A stretch of DNA of 64,000 bases from Bryobacteraceae bacterium (GTDB lineage Bacteria; Acidobacteriota; Terriglobia; Bryobacterales; Bryobacteraceae): NCBI GenBank assembly GCA_947458745.1, contig CANGYQ010000009.1:62001-126000 (forward strand). Direction: 5' to 3'. Position numbers and translations under genes: made by a program. The notes beneath the pieces were generated by a model that was not told the DNA's origin, did no database searches, and saw only the letters and a list, made by a program, of their open reading frames with translations. Below are positions 18,202 to 26,978 of the stretch, one piece after another (positions within the stretch are counted from its first letter, which is position 1; the number at the start of each line of letters is the position of its first letter).

Positions 18202-19077
18202 CTACGCGCTCTGGACAACTTCCAGAAACGCCTTGGCCGCATGGCTCAATGCGCGCCGGGCCGGATAGACCAGGCGGATGTTGCGTTCGACATGCAGTTC
18301 CTTCACGCGAACTTCGCGCAGCGTGCCTTGCTCCACTTCCTGCTCCACGCACATCTTCGGCAGAAACGCGACGCCTTCGTTGCGCTGCACCATCTTGCGG
18401 ATGGTTTCCACCGTCGGCATTTCGACGTCCATGTTCAACGGCACGCGCGAACGCTGGAACTCGCGCAGCACCGTGTCGCGATAGGGCGACATCACGTTGT
18501 GCGCGACAAACGTCTCCATGTCCAGTTCGCTGATCGACACCTCCTCGCGCCCGGCAAAGCGGTGCTGGGGGGAGACCACGAAGGACAGGTGGTCCGTATA
18601 GATGATGTGTGACAGCAGACGCTCGTCTTCCGGATCGTAGCTGATGACGCCCAACTCCAGATCGCCGTCGATCAACTGGGCCGGGATGCGGCTGGACAGG
18701 CTGCGGCGGACCTGAACCCGTACTTTGGGGTAAAGACGGCGGTACTTCGAGATGTGCTGCAGCAGGTAAAGCGAAGTGGATTCATTCGCACCCACGATCA
18801 GCCGACCCGAAGAATTATCACGCAGTTCGGCCAGCCCATTCTGGAGGTCACTTTCCAGATTCTGGAAACGCCGCGCGTACTCCAGCACGATCCGTCCTGC
18901 ATCAGTCAACAGCAGATCCTTCGCGGATCGGTCAATCAGCTTTTCGTTCAATTCTGTTTCTAAGCGCTGAACCGCCAGCGAAACCGCCGGCTGGGTGCGC
19001 AAAAGCTTCTCCGCTGCGCGGGAAAAGCTCTTTTCGTTGGCGACCGCTAGGAAAACCTTGAGTGAATGGAGGAGCAT
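18202..19077 (-). CDS. LysR-family transcriptional regulator
   Basis: Regulator of 291 residues with an N-terminal winged helix (FSRAAEKLLRTQPAVSLAVQ, residues 18-37) and a periplasmic-binding-like effector domain (RLIVGANESTSLYLLQHISK onward). It is divergent from leuA across a 121-base AT-rich spacer, the usual layout for a LysR protein controlling its neighbour and itself. A role in leucine biosynthesis is therefore likely but not shown. The effector is unknown; 2-isopropylmalate, as for Leu3-type control, would be a guess. Confidence 0.9.
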   Translation of the reverse strand: MLLHSLKVFLAVANEKSFSRAAEKLLRTQPAVSLAVQRLETELNEKLIDRSAKDLLLTDAGRIVLEYARRFQNLESDLQNGLAELRDNSSGRLIVGANESTSLYLLQHISKYRRLYPKVRVQVRRSLSSRIPAQLIDGDLELGVISYDPEDERLLSHIIYTDHLSFVVSPQHRFAGREEVSISELDMETFVAHNVMSPYRDTVLREFQRSRVPLNMDVEMPTVETIRKMVQRNEGVAFLPKMCVEQEVEQGTLREVRVKELHVERNIRLVYPARRALSHAAKAFLEVVQSA

Positions 19078-19198
19078 ACGAAACTGACTTCAGATTAGCA
19101 TCGCTTATTGAATGATTCAAGTTTATACTTTACTAGAATATTATAAATTTGCTAAATTCCAGTAGCGATCACATAATGGGAGTCCTAGAGGTGAAAGC
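19078..19198. promoter_or_regulatory. AT-rich divergent control region between the LysR gene and leuA
   Basis: This spacer is far richer in A and T than the coding DNA around it. It holds a perfect dyad TTGAAT-G-ATTCAA (19108-19120), a second AAATTTGCTAAATT dyad near 19146-19159 and, on the minus strand, TATAAT at 19140-19145 as a candidate -10 for the LysR gene. These are candidate LysR-type boxes. GAGGTG precedes the leuA GTG. Confidence 0.6.
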
Positions 19199-20371
19199 GT
19201 GAACCGCGTCTACATCTTCGATACAACGCTCCGGGACGGTGAACAGTCGCCCGGCTGCTCGATGACGGTACCCGAAAAGGTAAGAATGGCGGCCAAGCTC
19301 GTAGACTTGGGCGTCGACATATTGGAAGCAGGCTTCCCCATTGCTTCCCAGGGTGACTTTGAGGCGGTGGATGCCGTCTCCCGAGAGTACCCCTGGGTGC
19401 AAGTGGCGGCGCTGGCCCGCTCCACCAAGAATGACGTGGAACGGGCGGCCAACGCGTTGAAGCATGCCAAGCGCCCGCGCATCCATACTTTTTTGGCCAC
19501 CAGCGATATCCACCTGCAGTACAAACTGAAGAAATCGCGCCAGCAGGTGCTGGACGAGGCTTGTGCCGCGGTGGTGCAAGCGCGCCAGTACGCCGATGAC
19601 GTCGAATTTTCAGCCGAAGACGCCACTCGCACGGATTGGGACTACCTGGAAGAGATATCCAAGGCCGTGGTGGGCGCCGGGGCGCGCACGGTGAATCTGC
19701 CGGACACGGTCGGCTATTCAGTCCCCACCGAGTATGGCGAACTGATCGCCCGGATGGTGAAAGCGCTGGGCGATACGGCCATTGTCAGCGTGCACTGCCA
19801 CGATGACCTGGGGCTGGCCGTCGCCAACTCCATCGCGGCGGTGCAAGCAGGCGCGCGGCAAATCGAGTGCACGATGAACGGCATTGGCGAACGTGCCGGC
19901 AACTGCTCACTGGAAGAAGTGGTGATGGCGTTCAAGACCCGCCCGGACCGGTTGCCGTACAAGACCAAGATCGTCACGGAGCACCTCTACCCGGCCAGCC
20001 AGTTGCTGAGCCAGATCATCACCTTCGGGCCGCAACCGAACAAGGCGATTGTGGGCGAGAATGCGTTCGCGCATGAAGCCGGCATCCACCAGGACGGCTA
20101 CCTGAAGAATAAGTCCACCTACGAGATCATTGACCCGCATTCGGTGGGCGTGCCGGAAGGCCGCCTGGTGTTGGGCAAACACTCCGGGCGCCACGCCCTG
20201 GGTCAGCGCGCGGAGACGCTGGGCTATACGCTGTCCAAAGAAGAACTGGACGAGCTGTACAAGCGATTCACCACTCTCGCCGACACCAAGAAGGGTGTCC
20301 GGAATGACGAGATCGGGGGCCTGATCGAAAGTGTCAAGAATGCGTTGGCGGAAAGCGCCACCATTCGCTAG
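19199..20371 (+). CDS. leuA: 2-Isopropylmalate synthase, short form without regulatory domain
   Basis: Catalyses acetyl-CoA plus 2-oxoisovalerate to 2-isopropylmalate, the committed step of leucine synthesis. The TIM barrel is complete: R12-D13 in [10 protein letters not shown], metal ligands H199 and H201 in [20 protein letters not shown] and [14 protein letters not shown], then the helical subdomain with [13 protein letters not shown] and [10 protein letters not shown]. The protein ends at 390 residues, whereas leucine-inhibited LeuA enzymes continue for about 110-130 residues with the allosteric domain. A homocitrate or citramalate synthase is an alternative for a short member, but position before leuBCD favours LeuA. 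Start is GTG, with GAGGTG about five bases upstream. Confidence 0.93.
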   Translation: MNRVYIFDTTLRDGEQSPGCSMTVPEKVRMAAKLVDLGVDILEAGFPIASQGDFEAVDAVSREYPWVQVAALARSTKNDVERAANALKHAKRPRIHTFLATSDIHLQYKLKKSRQQVLDEACAAVVQARQYADDVEFSAEDATRTDWDYLEEISKAVVGAGARTVNLPDTVGYSVPTEYGELIARMVKALGDTAIVSVHCHDDLGLAVANSIAAVQAGARQIECTMNGIGERAGNCSLEEVVMAFKTRPDRLPYKTKIVTEHLYPASQLLSQIITFGPQPNKAIVGENAFAHEAGIHQDGYLKNKSTYEIIDPHSVGVPEGRLVLGKHSGRHALGQRAETLGYTLSKEELDELYKRFTTLADTKKGVRNDEIGGLIESVKNALAESATIR

Positions 20372-20380
20372 TTAGGAATT

Positions 20381-21454
20381 ATGAAGCTGAAAATTTGTCT
20401 TTGCCCCGGTGACGGCATCGGGATTGAAGTAACCCGAGAAGCCGTCCGCGTTCTGGAACACGTGGTCCGGAAATTTGGGCATGATCTGGAAACAAGCGAA
20501 GCGCTCCTGGGCGGTATCGCGATTCATGAGACCGGAACCCCGTTCCCGGAAGAAACTCGGGCCAAGGCCACGGCGGCAGATGCCACGCTGATGGGCGCGG
20601 TGGGCTTGCCGGAGTTCGACAACTGGCCGCCCGAGAAGCGGCCGGAACGCGGTTTGCTGGGCATTCGCAATGCGCTGGGTGTCTATGCCAACTTGCGCCC
20701 GGTGCGCAGCTACAAGGCGCTGCTGGATAAGTCGCCGTTGAAGAACGATCGCATTGACGGCACCGACATGGTAATCGTTCGAGAGCTGCTGGGCGGCCTC
20801 TACTACGGCACCCCACGCGGTATCACCGGCAGCGGTCCGGAGCAGCGCGGCACCAACACGATGACCTACACGCGCGCTGAAATTGAGCGCGTCACCCGGA
20901 TGTCGTTTGAACTGGCCCGGGGCCGCCGCAAGAAGGTCACCAGCGTCGACAAGTCGAACGTGCTGGAAGTCTCGCAGCTGTGGCGCATGGTGGTCACCGA
21001 TGTCGCCACGGAGTATCCGGACATCGAACTCGACCACTTGTTGGTGGACAACTGCGCGATGCAGCTGGTGCTGAACCCCAAGCGGTTCGACGTCGTGCTG
21101 ATGGAGAACACCTTCGGCGACATTTTGTCGGATGAGGGCGCGGTGCTGGCCGGTTCCATCGGCATGCTGCCTTCGGCCTCGATTGGCGACAAGCTGCCTT
21201 CGGGCGCTTGGGTGGGCCTCTATGAGCCGGTGCACGGTTCGGCGCCCGATATCGCGGGCCAGGACAAAGCCAATCCTCTGGGTGCCATCGGCAGTGTGGC
21301 CGCGATGTTGGAATACAGCTTCGGCCTCAAGAATGAAGCCGCAGCGGTCAATCGCGCCATGGAAGATGTGCTGAACGCAGGCCGCGTGACAGCGGATTTG
21401 GGCGGCAAGGCCTCCACCTCCGACGTCGGCACGGCCGTGCTCGAAGCCATCTAG
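20381..21454 (+). CDS. leuB: 3-Isopropylmalate dehydrogenase
   Basis: NAD-dependent oxidative decarboxylase of 357 residues converting 3-isopropylmalate to 2-oxoisocaproate. The markers are PGDGIGIEV at the N terminus, ALGVYANLRPV with the substrate arginines, VRELLGGLYYGTPRGI, the VDKSNVLEVSQLWR lysine segment, and the metal-binding MENTFGDILSDEGA. The NAD-binding loop is GLYEPVHGSAPDIAGQDKAN, giving NAD specificity. Nine bases after leuA. A pair of inverted hairpin repeats separates it from leuC. Confidence 0.97.
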   Translation: MKLKICLCPGDGIGIEVTREAVRVLEHVVRKFGHDLETSEALLGGIAIHETGTPFPEETRAKATAADATLMGAVGLPEFDNWPPEKRPERGLLGIRNALGVYANLRPVRSYKALLDKSPLKNDRIDGTDMVIVRELLGGLYYGTPRGITGSGPEQRGTNTMTYTRAEIERVTRMSFELARGRRKKVTSVDKSNVLEVSQLWRMVVTDVATEYPDIELDHLLVDNCAMQLVLNPKRFDVVLMENTFGDILSDEGAVLAGSIGMLPSASIGDKLPSGAWVGLYEPVHGSAPDIAGQDKANPLGAIGSVAAMLEYSFGLKNEAAAVNRAMEDVLNAGRVTADLGGKASTSDVGTAVLEAI

Positions 21455-21477
21455 CGCCTCGCGCCGGATAGTTCATC

Positions 21478-21543
21478 AGCCCCATGCGTTAGCTTGGGGC
21501 TTGCACGGCGACCCCAATTAGCCCCAGGCCGACGCATGGGGCT
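21478..21543. repeat. Pair of inverted REP-like hairpins (AGCCCCATGCG family)
   Basis: Two hairpin units face each other. Unit one (21478-21502) reads AGCCCCATGCG, seven bases, TGGGGCT; unit two (21520-21543) is the same element on the other strand. Together the outer arms AGCCCCATGCGT and ACGCATGGGGCT form a perfect 12-base inverted repeat. Flanking GCACGGC (21503-21509) and GCCGTGC (21553-21559) are also complementary. The layout resembles bacterial interspersed mosaic elements made of paired REPs. Located in the 136-base gap between leuB and leuC. Confidence 0.7.
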
Positions 21544-21590
21544 TGTCCAGCTGCCGTGCTGTAGTAGTTGCAAGGTCCAGAAAGAAATCG

Positions 21591-22994
21591 ATGCCCAAAA
21601 CCATCATTGAGAAGCTGTGGGATGCCCACGTCGTCAGCGAGAAGGAAGGCGCTCCGGCGCTGATTTACATTGACCTGCATCTGGTTCATGAAGTCACTTC
21701 CCCGCAGGCATTTGCCGGTTTGCGCGCACGCGGCCTGAAGGTCCGGCGGCCGGATCTGACGTTTGCCACGACCGACCACTCGACGCCCACCACGCCCAAG
21801 AATCTGCCGATCATTGACCCCATCGCCGCCGCTCAGGTAAAGCAGATGGAGACCAATGCGGCTGAGTTCGGCATTCCGCTCTACGGCTTCCATTCGGACA
21901 AACAGGGCATCGTGCACGTCATTGGACCGGAAAACGGCCTCACCCAACCGGGTATGACCGTGGTCTGCGGCGACAGCCACACCGCCACGCACGGCGCCTT
22001 TGGAGCATTGGCATTCGGCATCGGCACTTCGGAAGTCGAGATGGTGCTGGCCACCCAGTGCCTGCCGCAGCGTAAATCAAAGACCTTTGAAGTCCGCGTG
22101 GATGGCACGCTACGCCCCGGTGTCGCGGCCAAGGACATCATCCTGGCACTGTGCGCCAAGGTGGGCATCGGCGGCGGCACGGGCAGTGTGTTTGAGTATC
22201 GCGGTTCGGCCATCAGCGCGCTGTCGATGGAGGAGCGCATGACGGTCTGCAATATGTCGATCGAAGCCGGTGCTCGCGCAGGTCTCGTAGCGCCCGACGA
22301 TGCGACGTTTGAGTATCTGGCCGGGCGCAAGTACTCGCCGGAGGGCGCGGACTGGGATGCCGCGGTGGCGCGTTGGAAGACGCTGCCCACCGATGATGGC
22401 GCCACCTACGATCAATCCGTCACGATCGATGCTTCGACGCTGGAGCCGATGATCACCTTCGGCACCAATCCGGGCATGGGCATGGCGATCTCGGGCGCCG
22501 TGCCGGACCCGGCAAATGTGGCCGACCCGATCGAGCGCGAATCGCTACGGAAGGCGCTGCAGTACATGGCGCTCACCCCCGGCAAGCCGTTGGCCGGACA
22601 AGCGATTGACGTCGTGTTTGTCGGCAGCTGCACCAACTCCCGCATCTCCGACCTGCGAGCCGCGGCCAGCGTGCTGAAGGGCCGCAAGGTAAACTCCAAG
22701 GTCCGCATGATGGTGGTGCCGGGCTCACAACCGATCAAGCGTCAGGCGGAAGCCGAAGGCCTGGACCGCATCTTCCGCGACGCCGGTGCTGAGTGGCGCG
22801 AGGCCGGTTGCTCCATGTGCATCGCCATGAACGGCGATCAATTGACGCCGGGGCAGTACAGCGTTTCGACCTCGAACCGCAACTTCGAAGGCCGCCAGGG
22901 CAAGGGTGGACGGACTTTCCTGGCCAGCCCGCAAACGGCGGCCGCCAGCGCCATTATGGGTCAAGTGACTGATGTGAGGACGCTGCTGGGCTAA
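21591..22994 (+). CDS. leuC: 3-Isopropylmalate dehydratase, large subunit
   Basis: Aconitase-family large subunit, 467 residues, isomerising 2- to 3-isopropylmalate with LeuD. The 4Fe-4S ligands are C347 in [10 protein letters not shown] and C407/C410 in GCSMCIAMN. Other markers are [28 protein letters not shown] and [12 protein letters not shown] at the C terminus. I start it at the ATG at 21591 ([15 protein letters not shown]); the frame is open from 21543, but that part is repeat sequence without similarity to the family. The Shine-Dalgarno is weak. Confidence 0.97.
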   Translation: MPKTIIEKLWDAHVVSEKEGAPALIYIDLHLVHEVTSPQAFAGLRARGLKVRRPDLTFATTDHSTPTTPKNLPIIDPIAAAQVKQMETNAAEFGIPLYGFHSDKQGIVHVIGPENGLTQPGMTVVCGDSHTATHGAFGALAFGIGTSEVEMVLATQCLPQRKSKTFEVRVDGTLRPGVAAKDIILALCAKVGIGGGTGSVFEYRGSAISALSMEERMTVCNMSIEAGARAGLVAPDDATFEYLAGRKYSPEGADWDAAVARWKTLPTDDGATYDQSVTIDASTLEPMITFGTNPGMGMAISGAVPDPANVADPIERESLRKALQYMALTPGKPLAGQAIDVVFVGSCTNSRISDLRAAASVLKGRKVNSKVRMMVVPGSQPIKRQAEAEGLDRIFRDAGAEWREAGCSMCIAMNGDQLTPGQYSVSTSNRNFEGRQGKGGRTFLASPQTAAASAIMGQVTDVRTLLG

Positions 22995-23023
22995 GGCCCC
23001 TCTTGCGAGCAAAGGACACTACC

Positions 23024-23626
23024 ATGATCAAGTTCACTCCCTTTGAAAGCCACGTTGTGCCGATGTCGATCGACAACATCGACACGGACCAGATCATCCC
23101 GGCGCGGTTCCTGAAGACCATCTCCAAAGATGGCCTGGGCGACCAACTGTTCTGCGACTGGCGGTACGACGCCGCCGGCACGCCCAAGCCGGATTTCATC
23201 CTGAACCAGGATTGGGCCAAGCAGTGCCAAGTACTGGTGGCGGGCGATAACTTCGGCTGCGGCAGCTCCCGTGAGCACGCCCCGTGGGCGCTCACCCAGT
23301 ACGGCTTCCGCGCCGTGGTCTCAACGTCGTTTGCCGACATCTTCAAGAGCAACGCCCTGAAGAACTCGCTCGTCCCGGTGGTGGTGGATTCAGCCACGCA
23401 CCAGAAGTTGATGGCGCTGCCGCGAGACGCGAAAGTGGCTCTCGATTTGGCGGCCCAGACGCTGAGGCTGCCCGATGGCACGGTGGTCACGTTCCCCGTT
23501 GATGCGTTCTCCAAGTACCTGTTGCTGGAAGGCGTTGACGAACTGGGCTACATCCTCCAGCAGGATGAGGCGATCAAGGCCTACGAAGCGGGCCGCGCCA
23601 GCACGCTGAACACGCTGGCGGCATAG
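23024..23626 (+). CDS. leuD: 3-Isopropylmalate dehydratase, small subunit
   Basis: Swivelling-domain subunit of 200 residues that completes the isopropylmalate isomerase. [19 protein letters not shown], the [14 protein letters not shown] substrate loop and [18 protein letters not shown] are standard. Start at ATG 23024, with AAAGGA seven bases upstream. The gene lies 29 bases after leuC and is followed by a strong terminator, so it closes the leu operon. Confidence 0.97.
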   Translation: MIKFTPFESHVVPMSIDNIDTDQIIPARFLKTISKDGLGDQLFCDWRYDAAGTPKPDFILNQDWAKQCQVLVAGDNFGCGSSREHAPWALTQYGFRAVVSTSFADIFKSNALKNSLVPVVVDSATHQKLMALPRDAKVALDLAAQTLRLPDGTVVTFPVDAFSKYLLLEGVDELGYILQQDEAIKAYEAGRASTLNTLAA

Positions 23627-23651
23627 TCCGGCACAGCATTTGATCATCTGA

Positions 23652-23681
23652 AACGGCCGGGCAATGTCCGGCCGTTTTTTT
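23652..23681 (+). terminator. Intrinsic terminator of the leu operon
   Basis: AACGGCCGG, seven-base loop, CCGGCCGTT, followed by a run of T: a textbook hairpin and U-tract 25 bases after leuD. Confidence 0.93.
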
Positions 23682-23721
23682 GTTGCCTCACGCAGTCCAG
23701 CGGCGCCCCAGCGCAGCGCGA

Positions 23722-23727
23722 TAGAAT
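23722..23727 (+). promoter_or_regulatory. -10-like element before the hydroxyacid dehydrogenase gene
   Basis: TAGAAT in the context GATAGAATC, ten bases before the ATG at 23738, matching the element before the gene at 7529. Confidence 0.4.
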
Positions 23728-23737
23728 CACGTGCGAA

Positions 23738-24748
23738 ATGACTATTCGCCAGTTCACCGCAATCGCGATGGTATGCGCGCTGCCGGCCGTCGCCCAAACC
23801 AAGAAGATCCTGGTCGTCGGCCAACCGCCGGAGGTGATCCGCGACTGGCAGACCGCCTCCGACAAAGTGACGGTCTTCGCGTCACGTGGCAACCTGATGC
23901 AGGAGATCGCCGATGTGGACGCCTTCATTGGTGAGCCGACACCCGAAATGGTCCGCGCGGCCAAAAAGCTGAAGTGGGTGCAGACCGCCTCCGCCGGCGT
24001 GGAGCGGGTGCTGCACTTGTCCGGCGGCAGTGACCTCCGCGACAGCGACATCATCCTCACCAACAACCAGATTGTCCAGGGGCCGGAGATCGCCGACCAT
24101 GCCATGGCCATGCTGCTGGCGCTGTCGCGCAACCTGCCGCTCTATTTCAGCGACCGCCTCAAGACCAACTGGCGGCGCGAGCGGTTCACCGGTATCGAGC
24201 TGAACGGCAAAAAGGGCGTCGTCATCGGCTGCGGCGGCATTGGCACGCAGATCGCCCTGCGAGCCTGGGCGCACGGCATGAAGATCACCTGTGTCGACCC
24301 GGAAGACATCCCGTTCTCGCCCTTCATCGTGCAGACCGTGAAGCCGGATCGCTTGAACGACGTCCTGCCCGACACCGACGTCGTGTTCATCTCCGCGCCG
24401 CACACGCCCAAGAGCCACAAGATGATGGGTCCCAAGCAGTTTGAGCTGCTCAAAAAAGGCAGCTACTTCGTGGCCGTCAGCCGTGGCGGCGTTTACGATA
24501 TGCCGGGCCTGATCAAGGCGCTCGACGAGCGTAAACTGGCCGGCGCGGGTGTCGACGTCACGGATCCGGAGCCGTTGCCGGAAGACAGTGCCCTGTGGAA
24601 GTTCGACAACGCCATCATCACCCCCCACATCGCCGGCCGCTCCGACCAGGACCAGGGCCGCATGCGTGGCACGGTGAAAGAAAACATCCGCCGGTTCGCC
24701 GAAGGTCTGCCGTTGATCAACGTGGTGGATAAGCAGAAGGGCTATTAG
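23738..24748 (+). CDS. D-2-hydroxyacid dehydrogenase family protein with Sec signal peptide
   Basis: NAD(P)-dependent 2-hydroxyacid dehydrogenase of 336 residues. The Rossmann motif GCGGIG is at 164-169; the catalytic trio is R249 (SRGGVYD), E278 (DPEPLPED) and H297 (ITPHIAG). All are intact, so it should reduce a 2-oxoacid or oxidise a D-2-hydroxyacid. The first 21 residues (MTIRQFTAIAMVCALPAVAQ) read as a Sec signal with an AVA cleavage site, and the conserved fold starts right after it. Export would be odd because NAD(P)H is not supplied in the periplasm. The ATG at 23738 is favoured by the -10 element ten bases upstream. Substrate unknown. Confidence 0.88.
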   Translation: MTIRQFTAIAMVCALPAVAQTKKILVVGQPPEVIRDWQTASDKVTVFASRGNLMQEIADVDAFIGEPTPEMVRAAKKLKWVQTASAGVERVLHLSGGSDLRDSDIILTNNQIVQGPEIADHAMAMLLALSRNLPLYFSDRLKTNWRRERFTGIELNGKKGVVIGCGGIGTQIALRAWAHGMKITCVDPEDIPFSPFIVQTVKPDRLNDVLPDTDVVFISAPHTPKSHKMMGPKQFELLKKGSYFVAVSRGGVYDMPGLIKALDERKLAGAGVDVTDPEPLPEDSALWKFDNAIITPHIAGRSDQDQGRMRGTVKENIRRFAEGLPLINVVDKQKGY

Positions 24749-24809
24749 GCGCGCCTCGAACACTTCACGGTACGGAGACTTCAGGGTGCGGATTTTTCAG
24801 ATTCCACGC

Positions 24810-24815
24810 TATCCT
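24810..24815 (+). promoter_or_regulatory. -10 element of the 6S RNA gene
   Basis: TATCCT; a start seven bases downstream would fall on 24822, exactly where the terminal stem of the 6S RNA begins. No clear -35 is seen. Confidence 0.5.
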
Positions 24816-24821
24816 GAAAGA

Positions 24822-25023
24822 GAAGCGCGCCTGCGGGTGCGGTTTGGTTGTCCCTCAAAAATTGATCCGATAGTCAATGTCATGGGATCCGGCTCGGTTT
24901 ACGCGCCGGTGTGCAGGCTCCGCTGGGAAACTGGCATGGAGAAGCCTAATGGCGTGCGGAGGATCCCCCCCTTGCTCCTTAGGGGTCAATGACGGGGACA
25001 GCCTATGCCCAAGGGCGCGCTTC
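24822..25023 (+). ncRNA. ssrS: 6S RNA
   Basis: About 202 bases with the architecture of 6S RNA, which mimics an open promoter and binds the sigma-70 holoenzyme. The ends pair perfectly (GAAGCGCGCC at 24822 with GGCGCGCTTC at 25014), a second closing segment pairs TGTCCC (24849-24854) with GGGACA (24995-25000), and a large internal bulge separates these from the apical arm (AGGCTCC at 24915 with GGAGAAGCCT at 24938). Blocks resemble E. coli 6S: GTCCC...GAT on the 5' side, GGCTCCGC and GAGAAGCCT in the arm, ACAGCC before the 3' stem. It fills an otherwise gene-free 302-base spacer and ends 27 bases before ymdB. Confidence 0.85.
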
Positions 25024-25050
25024 ATTACCTGGCCCCCAAACCCGCTGCAG

Positions 25051-25842
25051 ATGAACATTCTTTTTATCGGCGACATCTTTGCCGCACCCGGCCGCGGCAT
25101 TGTCTCGCGCAACCTGAAGCGGATTGTGGCGGAAGAGCAGATCGACCTCACCATCGCCAACTCCGAGAACTCCGCCGGTGGCTTTGGCATTACGCCGATG
25201 ATCGCCGAAGAGCTCTTTGGCCTGGGCATCCACGTGATGACCACTGGCAACCACATCTGGGACAAGAAAGAGATCTACGACTACTTCGCCAAGCAGCCCC
25301 GGCTGCTGCGCCCCGCCAACTACATCCCGGAGCTCCCCGGCAAGGGCCTGGTGACCATCCAGACCGTCTCCGGCGTCCCCGTAGCGGTGATGAACGTCCA
25401 GGGCCGCGTCAACATGTCGGCGGTCGACGATCCGTGGCGCAAAACGGACGAACTGCTGGCGAGCCTTGACCCGTCCATCAAAGTCCGCTTCCTCGATTTC
25501 CACGCCGAAGCCACCAGTGAAAAGGTAGCCATGGGCTGGCATCTGGACGGTCGCGTTTCCGCCGTTATCGGAACGCACACGCACATCCCTACGGCCGACG
25601 AGCGCATCCTGCCCGGCGGCACTGCCTATCTCACCGATTGCGGCATGACCGGACCCTACGATTCCGTCATCGGCGTCGAGAAAGAAACCGTGCTCCGCAA
25701 GTTCAAGACCTCCATCGGCTCCAAGATGGAAGCGGCCAAGGGCATGGTGGAACTGCGTGCCGTGGTGATTGCAGTGGACCCCGCCACCGGCAGGGCAACG
25801 GCGATCAAGCGGTTGACGGTACGGGACTCATTGGGCGGCTAA
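25051..25842 (+). CDS. ymdB: YmdB-type metallophosphoesterase (TIGR00282 family)
   Basis: Dinuclear-metal phosphodiesterase of 263 residues, family of Bacillus YmdB, which hydrolyses 2',3'-cyclic nucleotides and affects biofilm and motility choices. The metal ligands are visible: FIGDIFAAPGR, NSENSAGGFGI, TTGNHIWDKKE, LDFHAEATSE and IGTHTHIPTADE. Start is ATG 25051; the frame is open further upstream, but that sequence is the 6S RNA. The adjacency to 6S RNA raises the possibility of co-transcription, since no terminator lies between them. Confidence 0.94.
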   Translation: MNILFIGDIFAAPGRGIVSRNLKRIVAEEQIDLTIANSENSAGGFGITPMIAEELFGLGIHVMTTGNHIWDKKEIYDYFAKQPRLLRPANYIPELPGKGLVTIQTVSGVPVAVMNVQGRVNMSAVDDPWRKTDELLASLDPSIKVRFLDFHAEATSEKVAMGWHLDGRVSAVIGTHTHIPTADERILPGGTAYLTDCGMTGPYDSVIGVEKETVLRKFKTSIGSKMEAAKGMVELRAVVIAVDPATGRATAIKRLTVRDSLGG

Positions 25843-25895
25843 CCCCTGCCGTTCTCAGTAGCGACTCTGATACGGTAGTCGTAACCGTCACACCT

Positions 25896-26978
25896 ATGGC
25901 GCAACTGCCTCCCCGCCCCCATCCCACCACCCGTTCAGAGTACTGGCTGTGGAGCCTGCTGGCGGTTTCGGCCGGAGTCCTCGGCTTCACTATCCTTCCC
26001 TTCGCGCAGCCGATCCTGGTGGGCTTGATCATGGCGGTGTTGTTCGCCCCCTTCTACACCTGGCTTAGAACGCGGGTGCCAAATGAAGACCGGGCGGCGC
26101 TGCTGGCCACGCTGGCCGTGATTCTATTGGTGGTGGTTCCGCTTACCTGGATCACGGTGATGTGGGTGCAGCAGGGCGCGCACCTTTACCGGCTGGCGGC
26201 GGATGAAAGCGCCAAGGGCGGCGGTTGGGTGAAGTGGCTGACCAGTTGGACCGAACAGCCGCTGGCATGGATCGCGGCCCGCACCGGCACGCCCGTCCCT
26301 GATCTTCGCGCCGCCGTGATGGCGCGGCTGGGCGGCGTCTCATCTTCCTTGCTCGCCTTGCTGCAGGACACGATCTCCAATATTGCCGGGTTCATCGCCG
26401 ACACGACGTTCAGCTTTGTGGTGCTCTATGGCCTCTTCCGCTATTCATCCAACATCCGGCGGGTGGTAGACGAATGGTCGCCCGTCGAACCCGCGATTCT
26501 GCACCGGCTGCTGGATGCCATCTCCAACGCCATCATCGCCAACGTCTACGGCACCGGCGCGGTGGCGGCCGTGCAGGGCGTGCTGCTGGGCATCGGCCTC
26601 GCCATCACGGGCTCATCCTCCGCAGTGTTTTGGGCGCTCAGCGGGACACTGTGTAGCTTTATCCCGGTGTTGGGCCCAGCCATTATCTGGGTGCCGGTGT
26701 CGCTTTACCTGTTCTCCACTGGCGCGCTGTGGCAAGCCATCTTTCTGGTGGGGTGGGGAGTATTGGTGGTGGGCCTGTCAGACAACTTCGTCCGCCCGCT
26801 GATGGTGCAGGACAAGATGGGCGTCAACGGACTGGTGATCTTCTTTGTGCTGCTAGGCAGCTTTCAAGCGTTCGGGATGCTCGGACTTTTTGCCGGACCC
26901 GCGATTCTGTCCTGCGCCGTGGCCATTCTGGAGATCCTGGGCGAGACGCGCCGCGGCTCCGGCGGCCGGCCCACTTAG
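25896..26978 (+). CDS. AI-2E family transporter (PerM/TqsA/YhhT-like)
   Basis: Polytopic membrane protein of 360 residues with eight predicted helices and the extended cytosolic loop of the AI-2E family (residues about 90-190). The conserved C-terminal half is clear: GLAITGSSSAVFWALSGTLC, FIPVLGPAIIWVPVSLYLFS, VVGLSDNFVRPLMV and FFVLLGSFQAFGMLGLFAGP. Members export autoinducer-2 or act as Na+/H+ antiporters; the role here is open. I start at ATG 25896, because the longer frame reads back into ymdB. Its stop overlaps the stop of the convergent gene at 26975 by four bases. Confidence 0.9.
   Translation: MAQLPPRPHPTTRSEYWLWSLLAVSAGVLGFTILPFAQPILVGLIMAVLFAPFYTWLRTRVPNEDRAALLATLAVILLVVVPLTWITVMWVQQGAHLYRLAADESAKGGGWVKWLTSWTEQPLAWIAARTGTPVPDLRAAVMARLGGVSSSLLALLQDTISNIAGFIADTTFSFVVLYGLFRYSSNIRRVVDEWSPVEPAILHRLLDAISNAIIANVYGTGAVAAVQGVLLGIGLAITGSSSAVFWALSGTLCSFIPVLGPAIIWVPVSLYLFSTGALWQAIFLVGWGVLVVGLSDNFVRPLMVQDKMGVNGLVIFFVLLGSFQAFGMLGLFAGPAILSCAVAILEILGETRRGSGGRPT

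Noticed and set aside
24749..25050. Riboswitch or unannotated small protein in the spacer before ymdB
   Set aside because: The paired ends, bulge and arm fit 6S RNA better; the in-frame extension of ymdB has no protein-like content.
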